From assembly GCA_022796475.1 (NCBI GenBank), contig JAAWIS010000004.1, positions 1-64,000 on the forward strand: a DNA stretch of 64,000 bases. The letters are read 5' to 3'. The position numbers and the translations under genes are program-made. The stretch is from Lachnospiraceae bacterium (GTDB lineage Bacteria > Bacillota > Clostridia > Lachnospirales > Lachnospiraceae). This document shows positions 26,060 to 34,957 of this stretch, piece after piece; position 1 is the first letter of the stretch; each line of letters starts with the position of its first letter. The notes under the pieces were generated by a model. It was not told the origin of the DNA. It saw only the letters and a list, made by a program, of their open reading frames with translations, and did no database searches.

Positions 26060-28258
26060 TTATAACTGCTTATTTTCCTTTTTTGCCGCCTTTTCTGCTT
26101 TTTGAGCTTCTTTTAATTCAGCCTTCTGCTGCGCGCTTTTTTTCTGCCTGGAAGTTGTCATGACATACCACAGCCCGCCAGTAACACACACAGACGAATA
26201 CGTTCCGCATACAATTCCTACCATCAGCGGCAGTGCAAACTCCCGGATGGAAGAAACCCCCATAAGGAACAGCGCAAAGATCATGATAAAGGTGGTTAAG
26301 GAAGTATTAATACTTCTGGTTAATGTTTGGGTAATACTGGTATTAACCACTTCTGCCAAGTTCACCCGGCTTCCCATTTCCTTTAAATTCTCACGGATCC
26401 GGTCAAAGATTACGATTGTGGCATTAATGGAATATCCTACAATAGTCAGCATACATGCAATAAAAGTAGAACCTACTGACCATTTAAAAGCTGCGTAGAA
26501 AGTAAGCACAACCAACACATCATGAAGCAGTGCCAGCACCGCACTTGCAGCAAACCGCACATCGCTGAACCGGAACCAAATATAGATCAGCATACAGATC
26601 GTGGCAATGATAACTGCAATCACTGCATCCCTCTTCATCTCGCTGCTGACTGCCGCTGAAATACTTTCTGCCGTAATCTCAGCTTCCTCGACGCCAAAGT
26701 TTTCAATCAAAGACTGATTTAATTTCTGGCGCTCTTCTACCGTCAGTGTCCTGGTCTTAATAATCACTTCATTGGTGCCTGCAACCTTCTGCGTCTGGAT
26801 GCCGGCATCCTTTGTTACGGATTCTACCACAGGAACTACCTGGCCAGAGATTTCTTCCAATGTCATATCTTCCTTAAATGTTACATTCGTGGAAGTTCCG
26901 CCCTTGAAGTCCAGACTGTAATTCAGCACAGAACCAGTGGAAGACTGGTTCAGGCCCATAAATAAGAATCCAGCTCCAATCAAAACAAGCGAAAGCGCAA
27001 AACATATGGTTTTCTTTCCAAGAAAGTTTGCCGCTGCTTTGTCTTTCTTAACTCCATAAAACTTTGCATCCTCAAAACCTAATGCATAAAAAGCCTTTAG
27101 TGCTCCTTTGGTAATCACCAATGCCGTAAACATCGAAAGTATAATACCAAGAGCCAGGGTAGCAGCGAATCCCTTTACCGTACCCGATCCTCTCCAATAT
27201 AATACAACTGCTGCAATCAAGGTGGTAACATTTCCGTCAATAATGGCAGATAACGCCTTATTAAATCCGCTTTTGATTGCAGACTTTACCGTTTTGCCAA
27301 GGCCGATCTCTTCTTTTATACGAGTAAAGATAATAACATTGGCATCTACTGCCATACCAATTGACAAGATAATGCCAGCCACACCTGGCAGAGTAAGGGT
27401 TATTTCAAAAGCAGACAGAAGAACCAGAACCAGCCCTACATATAAAGCTAAGGCGATGGATGCAGCAAGTCCAGGAACCAAATATGCTCCAATCATAAAT
27501 ACTACAACAATGCCAAATCCAACTGCTCCGGCCTTTAAGCTGGTGCTGATAGCTTCCTGTCCAAGCTTTGCCCCTACCACATTAGAGCGCAGCTCCTGAA
27601 GCTCCAGTGACAGGGAGCCAATCCGGATGGTAGATGCCAGATTTTCTGCTACTTCATAGGTTTTCATTCCAGTAATCTCACATTGGCCTCCTGTGATGGC
27701 GCTCTGTACAGTAGGAGCAGAAACTACCTTATTATCGTAAATAATAGCAATTTGCTTTCCAATATTCGCTTGTGTGATTTCAGCAAAGGTCTTGGCGCCC
27801 TCGTCCGTCAGGGTAAGCTGAACTACGTATTCCTGAGAGCGAACCCCATTTCCTTCCCGCATCCCTGCCTTGGCAGCGGCTACCATATCACCTGTCATCA
27901 GTACATTAAAGTTTTCGTCTGTAAAAGACAACGAACCCGGTTTTCCCAGTTCCTGTAAAATTGCATTGGCATCCGATACGCCAGGAATATCGATATTAAT
28001 CCGGTTGCTGCCTTCCTGATATACCTCTGATTCCATGCTGTAATTCTGAACCCTTTGCTGCAGCTTATAGATGGTATCTGACATCTGCTCAGCCGTAGGG
28101 TTTTCATCTACAGCCTGATAGGTGATGCTGACGCCTCCAGCCAGATCCAAGCCCAGCTTGATATCATTCATGCTGGAATAGCCAAACCAGCCGAACACTG
28201 CCACTGCCGCAATGATTGCTAACAGGCCTAACAGGCCTTTTCCCTTGCTGCTTTTCAT
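26060..28258 (-). CDS. secDF: Fused protein-export membrane protein SecDF
   Basis: 732 aa, a single-chain SecD-SecF fusion with twelve membrane helices. The SecD half (to about 400) has IKLGLDLAGGVSITY and the helix-4 motif GMAVDANVIIFTRIKEE. The SecF half has YSLDFKGGTS and YSINATIVIFDRIREN. SecDF uses the ion gradient to pull exported proteins out of the translocon. The C-terminal tail is lysine-rich (AEKAAKKENKQ). It lies 85 bp downstream of the SCIFF maturase gene on the same strand. Confidence 0.97.
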   Translation of the reverse strand: MKSSKGKGLLGLLAIIAAVAVFGWFGYSSMNDIKLGLDLAGGVSITYQAVDENPTAEQMSDTIYKLQQRVQNYSMESEVYQEGSNRINIDIPGVSDANAILQELGKPGSLSFTDENFNVLMTGDMVAAAKAGMREGNGVRSQEYVVQLTLTDEGAKTFAEITQANIGKQIAIIYDNKVVSAPTVQSAITGGQCEITGMKTYEVAENLASTIRIGSLSLELQELRSNVVGAKLGQEAISTSLKAGAVGFGIVVVFMIGAYLVPGLAASIALALYVGLVLVLLSAFEITLTLPGVAGIILSIGMAVDANVIIFTRIKEEIGLGKTVKSAIKSGFNKALSAIIDGNVTTLIAAVVLYWRGSGTVKGFAATLALGIILSMFTALVITKGALKAFYALGFEDAKFYGVKKDKAAANFLGKKTICFALSLVLIGAGFLFMGLNQSSTGSVLNYSLDFKGGTSTNVTFKEDMTLEEISGQVVPVVESVTKDAGIQTQKVAGTNEVIIKTRTLTVEERQKLNQSLIENFGVEEAEITAESISAAVSSEMKRDAVIAVIIATICMLIYIWFRFSDVRFAASAVLALLHDVLVVLTFYAAFKWSVGSTFIACMLTIVGYSINATIVIFDRIRENLKEMGSRVNLAEVVNTSITQTLTRSINTSLTTFIMIFALFLMGVSSIREFALPLMVGIVCGTYSSVCVTGGLWYVMTTSRQKKSAQQKAELKEAQKAEKAAKKENKQL

Positions 28259-28343
28259 CTTTGTTCTCCTTCTAACTTTTCTTAGTCAAACGTACCCCGT
28301 TTACTATTTTCTGTTATTTCAGTATGCTTCCCAACTCCCTGTT

Positions 28344-29756
28344 TCATTCGGCTTCTGTAAAGCTTTCGTCTGCCAAAGCCGCTTTAATCATGATTGCGCA
28401 TTCAATCCGCTTTTTCTGCATTTCACAGCCTATATCATAAGCATCCGTAATTGTTCCGTGAAAATGGTAAGAATTGGCTGCACATCCGCCGCTGCAGTAA
28501 AATCTTGCAAAACAATCCCTGCATTTATCTTTTGCGTAAACATTGCACAGCTTAAACTGATCCGCAACTGATGTATTGGTCACGCCAGTATCCACATTCC
28601 CCAGCAAAAATTCCTCCTGCCCTACAAACTGATGGCATGGATACAAATCCCCCCATGGTGTGACTGCCAGATATTCCGTACCGGAGCCGCACCCGGACAG
28701 GCGCTTCGCCACACATGGGCCTGCCTGCAAATCAAGCATAAAATGGAAAAAATTAAATCCCCGGTTTTCCTTCTTTCTTTTTATATATTCCACAGCCAGT
28801 TTATCATACTGATCCAAAATTACCGGAAGATCCTCCTCTTTAATAGAATATTCTTCCTCCAAAGAAGCTACCACCGGTTCAACAGACATCTGCCGGAATC
28901 CTAAATCTGCAAAGTGAATGACATCCCTGGCAAAATCCAGATTATGATGAGTAAAGGTTCCCCGGACATAGTAATTTGCCTGCTTCCGGCTTTCGGCAAA
29001 CTTCTGGAATTTAGGTACAATCAAATCATAGCTGCCTTTCCCATTCCGGAAGGGCCGCATCCCATCATTCACTTCTTTTCTTCCGTCCAGGCTTAAAACC
29101 ACATTGGACATTTCCCTGTTGCAGAACTCCATTATCTCATCATTCAGCAAAACTCCATTGGTAGTTAAAGTAAAGCGGAACCGCTTATCAAAACGGGGTT
29201 CCAGTTCTCTGCCGTAAGCTACTAACTGCTTTACCACTTCCCAATTCATAAGAGGCTCGCCGCCGAAAAAATCCACCTCCAAATTTCTTCGGCCTCCGGA
29301 ATTTGCAACCAGAAAATCCAGCGCTTTCTTTCCCACTTCAAAACTCATAAGAGCCCTGCGTCCATGGTACTCCCCTTCCTCTGCAAAGCAGTACCTGCAG
29401 GCTAAGTTGCAGTCATGAGCAATATGAAGACACAATGCTTTTACTACTGTTTTTCTTTTTTTAAAGTCCATTACAAAATCTTTATAACTGTCCTTTACAA
29501 AAAGCTGTTCTCCGGCAATCAATTCGTTTATTTCTGATAAAGCTTCTTCCACTTCTTCTGACGGATACTTTCCGCTTAACCTGTCATAAACCAGCCTGGT
29601 TTCTTCTTCTGCAAGAGTCCTTGGTCCTTCCAGTTCAGAAATCAATTCTGCCAAAACTTCTACCGCATCATACATCACGGAATCTGCCCAGTGGACTGAT
29701 CCGCTGTTTACATCAAGAATAATATTATAACCATTATTTTTATATTGGTGAATCAC
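28344..29756 (-). CDS. SCIFF peptide maturase, radical SAM/SPASM (CteB-like)
   Basis: 470 aa. The radical-SAM cluster motif is CNLACRYCFAEEGEY (CxxxCxxC) at about residue 107. It is followed by the GGEP motif in VDFFGGEPLMNW and a C-terminal SPASM/twitch region rich in Cys (CGSGTEYLAVTPWGDLYPCH, CRDCFARFYCSGGCAANSYH). This family installs thioether bonds in SCIFF peptides; CteB of Clostridium thermocellum is the studied example. The N-terminal about 90 residues are the precursor-recognition (RRE-like) part. The SCIFF precursor lies 167 bp upstream on the same strand. The mature peptide's role is unknown. Confidence 0.95.
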   Translation of the reverse strand: MIHQYKNNGYNIILDVNSGSVHWADSVMYDAVEVLAELISELEGPRTLAEEETRLVYDRLSGKYPSEEVEEALSEINELIAGEQLFVKDSYKDFVMDFKKRKTVVKALCLHIAHDCNLACRYCFAEEGEYHGRRALMSFEVGKKALDFLVANSGGRRNLEVDFFGGEPLMNWEVVKQLVAYGRELEPRFDKRFRFTLTTNGVLLNDEIMEFCNREMSNVVLSLDGRKEVNDGMRPFRNGKGSYDLIVPKFQKFAESRKQANYYVRGTFTHHNLDFARDVIHFADLGFRQMSVEPVVASLEEEYSIKEEDLPVILDQYDKLAVEYIKRKKENRGFNFFHFMLDLQAGPCVAKRLSGCGSGTEYLAVTPWGDLYPCHQFVGQEEFLLGNVDTGVTNTSVADQFKLCNVYAKDKCRDCFARFYCSGGCAANSYHFHGTITDAYDIGCEMQKKRIECAIMIKAALADESFTEAE

Positions 29757-29783
29757 AAAGTTTCCTCATCTTTCTTTTGGAGA

Positions 29784-29842
29784 ATGCCCGAAAAATTACC
29801 TGGGCATGGAAAACGCCCCTACAATCCGGGCGACCGTAGGGG
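29784..29842 (-). repeat. Two hairpins between SCIFF precursor and maturase genes
   Basis: Two inverted repeats lie in this spacer: cccctac/gtagggg (29816-29842, on the transcribed strand GTAGGGGCGTTTTC follows the loop) and atgccc/gggcat (29784-29807). They could attenuate transcription so that precursor is made in excess of enzyme. The segment also resembles GTAGGGGCG-type dispersed palindromes seen in Clostridia, so a mobile-repeat remnant is an alternative. Confidence 0.45.
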
Positions 29843-29923
29843 TGATACTCGAACCGATTCATTTTCCATATGTAATGGGAAAACCAGCAGCGCCGGCCGC
29901 CATCTGCCAAAGGCACAAGGGCT

Positions 29924-30070
29924 CTAACGGCTGTTGTTTTCACAGCTCTGGTTTCCAACGGTACAAGAAGTCTTGCAGGCAGACTGGCAGGAAGTCTGGC
30001 ACTCGCCGCATCCGCCCTTCTTCATTGTATCCTTTAACGTATTGGAATTTAAAGTTTTTACGTGTTTCAT
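29924..30070 (-). CDS. SCIFF ribosomal peptide precursor (six cysteines in forty-five residues)
   Basis: Found by hand; too short for the ORF track and hidden under a spurious ORF at 29740-29958. 48 aa starting MKHVKTLNSNTLKDTMKKGG, then the Cys-rich core CGECQTSCQSACKTSC (six Cys at 21, 24, 28, 32, 36 and 43). This is the near-universal clostridial SCIFF precursor, modified by the radical-SAM enzyme encoded just downstream. GGAGG lies nine bases before the ATG, and a good promoter lies 35 bp upstream. Length is slightly above the usual 45-46 because of a C-terminal NNSR extension. Biological role unknown. Confidence 0.96.
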   Translation of the reverse strand: MKHVKTLNSNTLKDTMKKGGCGECQTSCQSACKTSCTVGNQSCENNSR

Positions 30071-30104
30071 CTTGCTGCGCCTCCATTCTTAAAAGTTCTT
30101 TGAG

Positions 30105-30133
30105 ATTATATCATATGTAAAGGTAGTTCGCAA
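30105..30133 (-). promoter_or_regulatory. Promoter of the SCIFF operon
   Basis: On the minus strand, TTGCGA and a perfect TATAAT are spaced by 17 bases, about 35 bp upstream of the SCIFF start. It probably drives SCIFF, the maturase and perhaps secDF-tgt-yajC. Confidence 0.75.
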
Positions 30134-30173
30134 GTTCTTTCGCACCTGGCAGCCGGGGGGTACTGTTCACACC

Positions 30174-30304
30174 ATGACGAATCACCACGCTGATTCGTCA
30201 TGAGCCCGTACAGTTATGGTGGCAAAGCATATGCCCCATCGCCGCCAGGCGATTTTAAATGGGCATATGCGGTTACGTTCACAGGATACCTGTGAACTGT
30301 AACC
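30174..30304. repeat. Cluster of three large palindromes upstream of the SCIFF promoter
   Basis: Three inverted repeats lie end to end in the divergent spacer. The first is atgacgaatca/tgattcgtcat (30174-30201, perfect 11 bp). The second is gcatatgccc/gggcatatgc (30227-30270) enclosing atcgcc/ggcgat. The third is ggttac-g-ttcacagg/cctgtgaac-tgtaacc (30271-30304, one extra base). None has a T-run, so they are not ordinary terminators. They look like a composite dispersed palindromic element. Confidence 0.7.
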
Positions 30305-30380
30305 GCCTGGGAAAAGCCCTCATATCCTCCATTTTGTCTGCATACACTGGACTATAATCTAAAAAAGAGGGAAATTATCT

Positions 30381-30734
30381 ATGCGAACCATTAAAGTTTT
30401 AACCCGCTCCCTGTTCCTTTCCTATCTGCTCAGCGCCCTGCTTCTGACCGTCCTGGCCTTTGCGTTGTTCCGTCTAAAGCTTTCCCCTTCCCGGGTAAGC
30501 GCCGGGGTTTATGCAATTTACGGAATTAGCTGTTTTATAGGCGGTGTGTTAGCTGGGAAAGGACTGCGCAGCCGGAAATTTTTCTGGGGCCTTTTATCCG
30601 GCCTTCTCTACTTTCTGCTTCTGGCTCTTATGTCTTTCCTTCTCCACAAAGGCCTGGCAAGTGATACAAGAATGCTTACTTCCGTTCTCGGTGTCTGTGT
30701 GGGATGCGGAACAGCAGGAGGAATGGTAAGTTAA
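30381..30734 (+). CDS. TIGR04086-type small membrane protein
   Basis: 117 aa with four predicted membrane helices (LFLSYLLSALLLTVLAFALF, YAIYGISCFIGGVLAGKGLR, FWGLLSGLLYFLLLALMSFL, LGVCVGCGTAGGMVS). The length, glycine pattern and position beside SCIFF/yajC match the clostridial TIGR04086 family, whose function is not known. It is transcribed away from the SCIFF operon. The ATG is preceded by GAGGGAAATTATCT. Confidence 0.8.
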   Translation: MRTIKVLTRSLFLSYLLSALLLTVLAFALFRLKLSPSRVSAGVYAIYGISCFIGGVLAGKGLRSRKFFWGLLSGLLYFLLLALMSFLLHKGLASDTRMLTSVLGVCVGCGTAGGMVS

Positions 30735-30933
30735 AGGGTTTGGAAGGTTTGCCCAGGGGATAGGCATATCACAGGTCACCACGCTTCTGCTCAGAAAAAA
30801 CACAGCCGCCGCCAGTAAAATGCCTGGCCAGGGGCTACGATTTTTCAGCAGCACCTTTTGATATGCTTCTCCCTCCGCTGCCAAACTGCCTGGGCGTTTC
30901 GATTACTGCTTTTTGCCAGCCGTTATCCAAACG

Positions 30934-32253
30934 CTATGCCGTTTCTGCCGCCTGTCCCTCGTCTGTTCCCGCCCCTTCCTCTTCTTTTTCTTCCGGCAGG
31001 TACAGATGTACGGCTTCAATTCTGTTTTTATCCATATGCTCTACTACCATCCTAAGGCCTTCATGAACCACTTCTTCCCCTTCCTCCGGAAGGTGATCCA
31101 AAAGTCCGATTACCAGACCGCCTAATGAATCATAGTCTTCTGATTCCAGCTTTAAATTCAGATGGTCATTTAAGTCATTCAGCTTCATTGAGCCGTCTAC
31201 CCGATATTCCCCCGGAGCCAGCTCCACTAAATTTTCTTCTTCGTCCTCATCATATTCATCCCGGATCTCTCCTACAATTTCTTCCAGCATATCCTCTAAC
31301 GTAATCAACCCGGCTGTAGCTCCGTATTCATCCAGAACAATCACAAGGTTGCTAAGGGTTTTTCTCATTTCTACCATCAGCTCAGCCGCTTTTTTAAACT
31401 CGTATGTGTACAGCGGCTGACGAAGGAAATCACGGATGCTGAAATTTTCTTTGCTGTCTAACAGCAACAGGTCTTTTACGTTGATAATGCCGATTACATT
31501 ATCCGTAGAATCTTCATATACCGGAATCCGGGTATACTTCTCCTCCCGGAAAACCTCCAGAAGTTCATCATAAGTAGCATCTGCCTGAATAAAGGTCATA
31601 TCAATTCTGGGAACCATAATATCTTTGGCAAGGTTATCACCAAAATCAAATACATTGGTAATCATTTTTTTCTCTTCTGTCTGGATCACCCCTTCTTCAT
31701 GGCTAACCTCTACGATAGTGCGCAGTTCATCCTCAGTGATGGATTCCTGCTTTTTATTGGGATCAATCCGAAGCAGCCTTAATACCCCCATGGAAAGCTG
31801 ATTGACCAAAAAAATAACTGGTGTTAAAAGGTACATCAGCCCATAAATAAAAGGTGCGTAATTCAGTGATATGGCTTCTGAAGATATGGTAGATATGGTC
31901 TTCGGCGTAATCTCCCCAAACACTAAAATCAGCAGCGTCAGGACTCCAGTGGCAATTCCCACAGCCTTACTTCCGAAAAAATCTGCCGCTAGCATGGTCA
32001 TCAGAGAAGAAGCCGACAGATTTACCACATTGTTTCCGATTAAGATGGCACTCAGCATCTTTCCCTGATCTTCGATGATTTTAATCACCGTTGCCGCACG
32101 CTTGTGGCCATTTTCTGCCAGTGTTCTCATGCGGATTTTATTTACAGTAGTAAGTGCTGTTTCTGCCGAAGAAAAGAACGCAGATAGGATTAATAAAATA
32201 ATTAAAATAATCAATTGTATGACCGCGTCACCAGACGGATCCATAAAAAACAC
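30934..32253 (-). CDS. CorC/HlyC family membrane protein (DUF21-CBS-CorC)
   Basis: 439 aa. An N-terminal DUF21 membrane domain with about four helices (to about 190) is followed by a pair of CBS domains (about 210-330: MVPRIDMTFIQADATYDEL, YTRIPVYEDSTDNVIGIINV) and a C-terminal CorC/HlyC domain (ENLVELAPGEYRVDGSMKLN). Relatives are linked to magnesium or cobalt export; the old 'hemolysin' label is unreliable. The acidic C-terminal tail (PEEKEEEGAGTDEGQ) is not conserved. Convergent with the TIGR04086 gene. Confidence 0.88.
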   Translation of the reverse strand: MFFMDPSGDAVIQLIILIILLILSAFFSSAETALTTVNKIRMRTLAENGHKRAATVIKIIEDQGKMLSAILIGNNVVNLSASSLMTMLAADFFGSKAVGIATGVLTLLILVFGEITPKTISTISSEAISLNYAPFIYGLMYLLTPVIFLVNQLSMGVLRLLRIDPNKKQESITEDELRTIVEVSHEEGVIQTEEKKMITNVFDFGDNLAKDIMVPRIDMTFIQADATYDELLEVFREEKYTRIPVYEDSTDNVIGIINVKDLLLLDSKENFSIRDFLRQPLYTYEFKKAAELMVEMRKTLSNLVIVLDEYGATAGLITLEDMLEEIVGEIRDEYDEDEEENLVELAPGEYRVDGSMKLNDLNDHLNLKLESEDYDSLGGLVIGLLDHLPEEGEEVVHEGLRMVVEHMDKNRIEAVHLYLPEEKEEEGAGTDEGQAAETA

Positions 32254-32379
32254 TCCTTTTTTTCTAAATTTTTATATGTGATTTTACTATACTGCTGTTC
32301 TTCTGTCAAGCTAAACTATCGCTCTGCCCCTTGAAACGTACATATTTTCAAAAATAACCGCTGTATTTGCAAATAATTA

Positions 32380-32409
32380 AGCTGCCGCAAAAACTGCGGC
32401 AGCTTTTTG
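32380..32409. terminator. Hairpin between lspA-like gene and CorC gene
   Basis: agctgccgca / tgcggcagct, a 10-bp GC-rich stem with a 5-base loop. The T-run (TTTTTG) is on the + strand, although the gene to be ended (LspA-like, minus) would need the other direction, where TAATTATTTG follows. It may act on both strands. Confidence 0.55.
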
Positions 32410-32518
32410 TCTGCTGTTAATACCTTTCCTGGCTGCGCCTTCTTTGCCAGGCAGCGCCAATCCTCTCATACCCTCTTGTCAGGCAACGTGTATTTAAAAA
32501 TCCATTTCTGCTATTTTG

Positions 32519-33019
32519 TCATTTGGAGGCTCTGCTTTTCCACAGTCCCTTTGCCACCCGGCACACTTCCCAGACAATCTGTGAAATAACCATTAGGGCA
32601 GCTCCTGCAAAAACAAAGAAATCTCCCAGATTAAAAATCACTTTTTTCAATCGTCCTGCATTAATGCTGAAGTAGTCCACCACATAATTCCTGGTAATCC
32701 GGTCATAAAGGTTGCTGAATGCTCCTCCAAGGGTTAAAATCAGCACCAGCTTTTCCATCCGGTATCCCTTTTTTGGAAGCAGAAAACCTAACACTCCGCC
32801 TAAAGCTGAAATAATCACAATAGGAATCATCTTAACCAGATCTGGCCTGCTTTTTAACACTTCAAAGGGAAAACCTGTGTTATGGCTTTTGTGAAGCGTG
32901 ATCCACCCTTTCGTTCCTTCCAGTTCCCTGGGAAACTCACTGTCGTCCCGAGCCTCAATTTCTCCTTTTATGCACAGATCCGCTGCAGCAATCAATGCAA
33001 TTAGTAAAATTGGTATCAT
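32519..33019 (-). CDS. lspA: Signal peptidase II (lipoprotein signal peptidase)-like protein
   Basis: 166 aa with about four membrane helices. Both catalytic aspartates of the LspA family can be placed: NYVVDYFSI (in GGAFSNLYDRITRNYVVDYF) and FNLGDFFVF. The expected N-terminal segment for substrate binding is present as ALIAAADLCIK. The match is more divergent than a housekeeping LspA: Gly-Asn is Ser-Asn, and FNxAD is FNLGD. It may be a paralogue, so the symbol is tentative. Divergent from the S8 peptidase. Confidence 0.75.
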   Translation of the reverse strand: MIPILLIALIAAADLCIKGEIEARDDSEFPRELEGTKGWITLHKSHNTGFPFEVLKSRPDLVKMIPIVIISALGGVLGFLLPKKGYRMEKLVLILTLGGAFSNLYDRITRNYVVDYFSINAGRLKKVIFNLGDFFVFAGAALMVISQIVWEVCRVAKGLWKSRASK

Positions 33020-33184
33020 ATTTTTCGCCTCCCTTATTGGATTTTAAGCATACTCGGAACCTTATTTCTCCACGTTCCGATCCTCTTTTTTATTTTATCC
33101 TGTTTTCCATTTTCCGTAAAGGGAATTTTTACCCTTTTGCTGCATATATTTTTTACAAATCACTTTGTTTGATGGAGGGCAGTT

Positions 33185-34951
33185 ATGTCTACTTGTCCCC
33201 TGAATCCTGCCAGTGAGAATATTGCTGATTTTATTTACCGCCAGGGCATTACTACCCGCCGTATGCCGCAGTTAGAAAAAGAAGTTCTGTGTTACGATGC
33301 CGTTTCCAGAGAGTTTGCCATTACATATATCCCTTTGGAAAAAATACCTCCTATTAATCTTGTGGATTATGACTATTATTCCATCCCTAAGCTGTACACG
33401 CTTCTGGACTCTTCCAGTGTGGAATCTTCCGGGATCCTTTCTGTATTCCGCCAGCCTGCATTAGGCAACAAGGGAAATGGTGTCATCATCGGGCTAATTG
33501 ATACTGGAATTGATTACTTAAATCCGCTCTTCCAAAAGCCTGACGGATCCACCAGAATTTTAGGAATCTGGGATCAAACCATTCCGGAAAACCCAGAAAC
33601 CATTCCACCGGGAGTCAATCCGCCCCTGTCCTCTCAGTACACCGGCATCCAGTATGGAACCGCATATTCCGAGTCGCAGATTAATGACGCGCTCCGTTCT
33701 GATAATCCTTTAGACATTGTTCCTTCCATTGACACAGACGGCCACGGAACCTTTCTGGCAGGGATTGCAGCCGGCGGCCAATCCCCCTCTGGCGATTTTA
33801 CCGGAGCCGCCCCCAATGCTTCTCTTGGAATTGTAAAGCTTAAACCTGCAAAAAAATATCTGCGGGATTTTTACCTGGTTCGGGAAGATGCCGCAGCCTA
33901 TCAGGAAAATGATATTATGATGGGGATAAAATATTTACGGATCCTTTCGGAGCAGATGAAAATGCCTCTGGTTCTCTGCATCTCTATGGGAACTACCTGG
34001 GGCAGCCATGAAGGCGCCTCCCCATTAGGGTACACGCTTCAGTCTGCCAGCCAGCATATCGGGATTGCCAGCGTAGTTTCTGCCGGAAACGAAGCCGGGC
34101 TTTCTCATCATTACTTCGGTTCCATCCCTTCCGGAGAAGCCTCGGAAGATGTGGAAATCCGGGTTGCGCCGGGAGAGCGGGGTTTTGTGGCAGAATTCTG
34201 GGCCGACGTTTTGGATCTTTATACCATTGGCTTTATCTCTCCCAGCGGAGAAACCATCAGCCGGATCCCCATGTCCTTAGGCCATGATTCTCATGTCAGC
34301 TTTCTTCTGGAACCCACCAAAATTACGGTCAGTTATCTGTCTAATGAAGCCGGCTCCGGGCGTCAGCTTATCTTCTTCCGTTTTGAGGAGCCAACTGCTG
34401 GTATTTGGCGGATCCGCGTTTACAATTCCCTTTATCTGAGGGGACAGTATCATATTTGGCTACCTATTGAAAGCTTTGCATCTCCGGAAACCATTTTCTT
34501 AAAGCCAAACCCAGACACTACCATCACAAATCCCGGAAACGCTCCCTTCCCGTTAACCATCAGTACTTACGATCACCGGGATGGAAGCATTTACCTTCAT
34601 TCCAGCCGGGGTTTTACCATTAATGAACAGATTAAACCGGATATTGCCGCTCCCGGCGTTGATGTTTATGGCCCAGCCCTTCCTCATATCCAGGGAAGCT
34701 ATGGCGGAAACCGGATCCCTATGACCAGGAGAACCGGATCTTCCGTGGCTGCCGCCCTTACAGCCGGTGCAATCGCAAATCTAATGGCATGGGGCATAGT
34801 AGAAGGCAATGATCCCTCTATGAGTAATGTTTCCATCCGCGGATATCTAATCCGAGGCGCCTACCGAAACCCGGCTTACCAATACCCCAACCGTGAATTT
34901 GGCTACGGCACCTTAGATTTATACCAATCCTTCCTCCAGCTTCGGGAGTAA
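33185..34951 (+). CDS. S8 family (subtilisin-like) peptidase, CspA/B/C-related
   Basis: 588 aa with an intact catalytic triad: Asp106 in IIGLIDTGIDY, His187 in DTDGHGTFLAGIAAG, Ser near residue 517 in RTGSSVAAALTAGA. A large beta-rich insertion (roughly 300-460) separates the His and Ser parts, as in the Csp proteases that activate germination or sense germinants in Clostridium. There is no signal peptide, and the prodomain is short (about 80 residues). The start has TGGAGGG seven bases upstream. A role in spore germination is inference. Divergent from the lspA-like gene and convergent with the ClpX gene, whose stop is 6 bp away. Confidence 0.88.
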   Translation: MSTCPLNPASENIADFIYRQGITTRRMPQLEKEVLCYDAVSREFAITYIPLEKIPPINLVDYDYYSIPKLYTLLDSSSVESSGILSVFRQPALGNKGNGVIIGLIDTGIDYLNPLFQKPDGSTRILGIWDQTIPENPETIPPGVNPPLSSQYTGIQYGTAYSESQINDALRSDNPLDIVPSIDTDGHGTFLAGIAAGGQSPSGDFTGAAPNASLGIVKLKPAKKYLRDFYLVREDAAAYQENDIMMGIKYLRILSEQMKMPLVLCISMGTTWGSHEGASPLGYTLQSASQHIGIASVVSAGNEAGLSHHYFGSIPSGEASEDVEIRVAPGERGFVAEFWADVLDLYTIGFISPSGETISRIPMSLGHDSHVSFLLEPTKITVSYLSNEAGSGRQLIFFRFEEPTAGIWRIRVYNSLYLRGQYHIWLPIESFASPETIFLKPNPDTTITNPGNAPFPLTISTYDHRDGSIYLHSSRGFTINEQIKPDIAAPGVDVYGPALPHIQGSYGGNRIPMTRRTGSSVAAALTAGAIANLMAWGIVEGNDPSMSNVSIRGYLIRGAYRNPAYQYPNREFGYGTLDLYQSFLQLRE

Positions 34952-34957
34952 CCTTTT

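Noticed and set aside
29830-29880. Sequence resembling a tRNA T-arm (GGTTCGAGT on the minus strand)
   Set aside because: No matching acceptor, anticodon or D arms can be placed around it.
29740-29958. 72-aa minus ORF in the ORF track
   Set aside because: It overlaps the SCIFF precursor in another frame and has no ribosome binding site or family pattern.
30594-30884. 96-aa minus ORF with a hydrophobic stretch
   Set aside because: Half of it is antisense to the TIGR04086 gene and the rest is short. No supporting site or neighbour; could be a remnant but cannot be shown.
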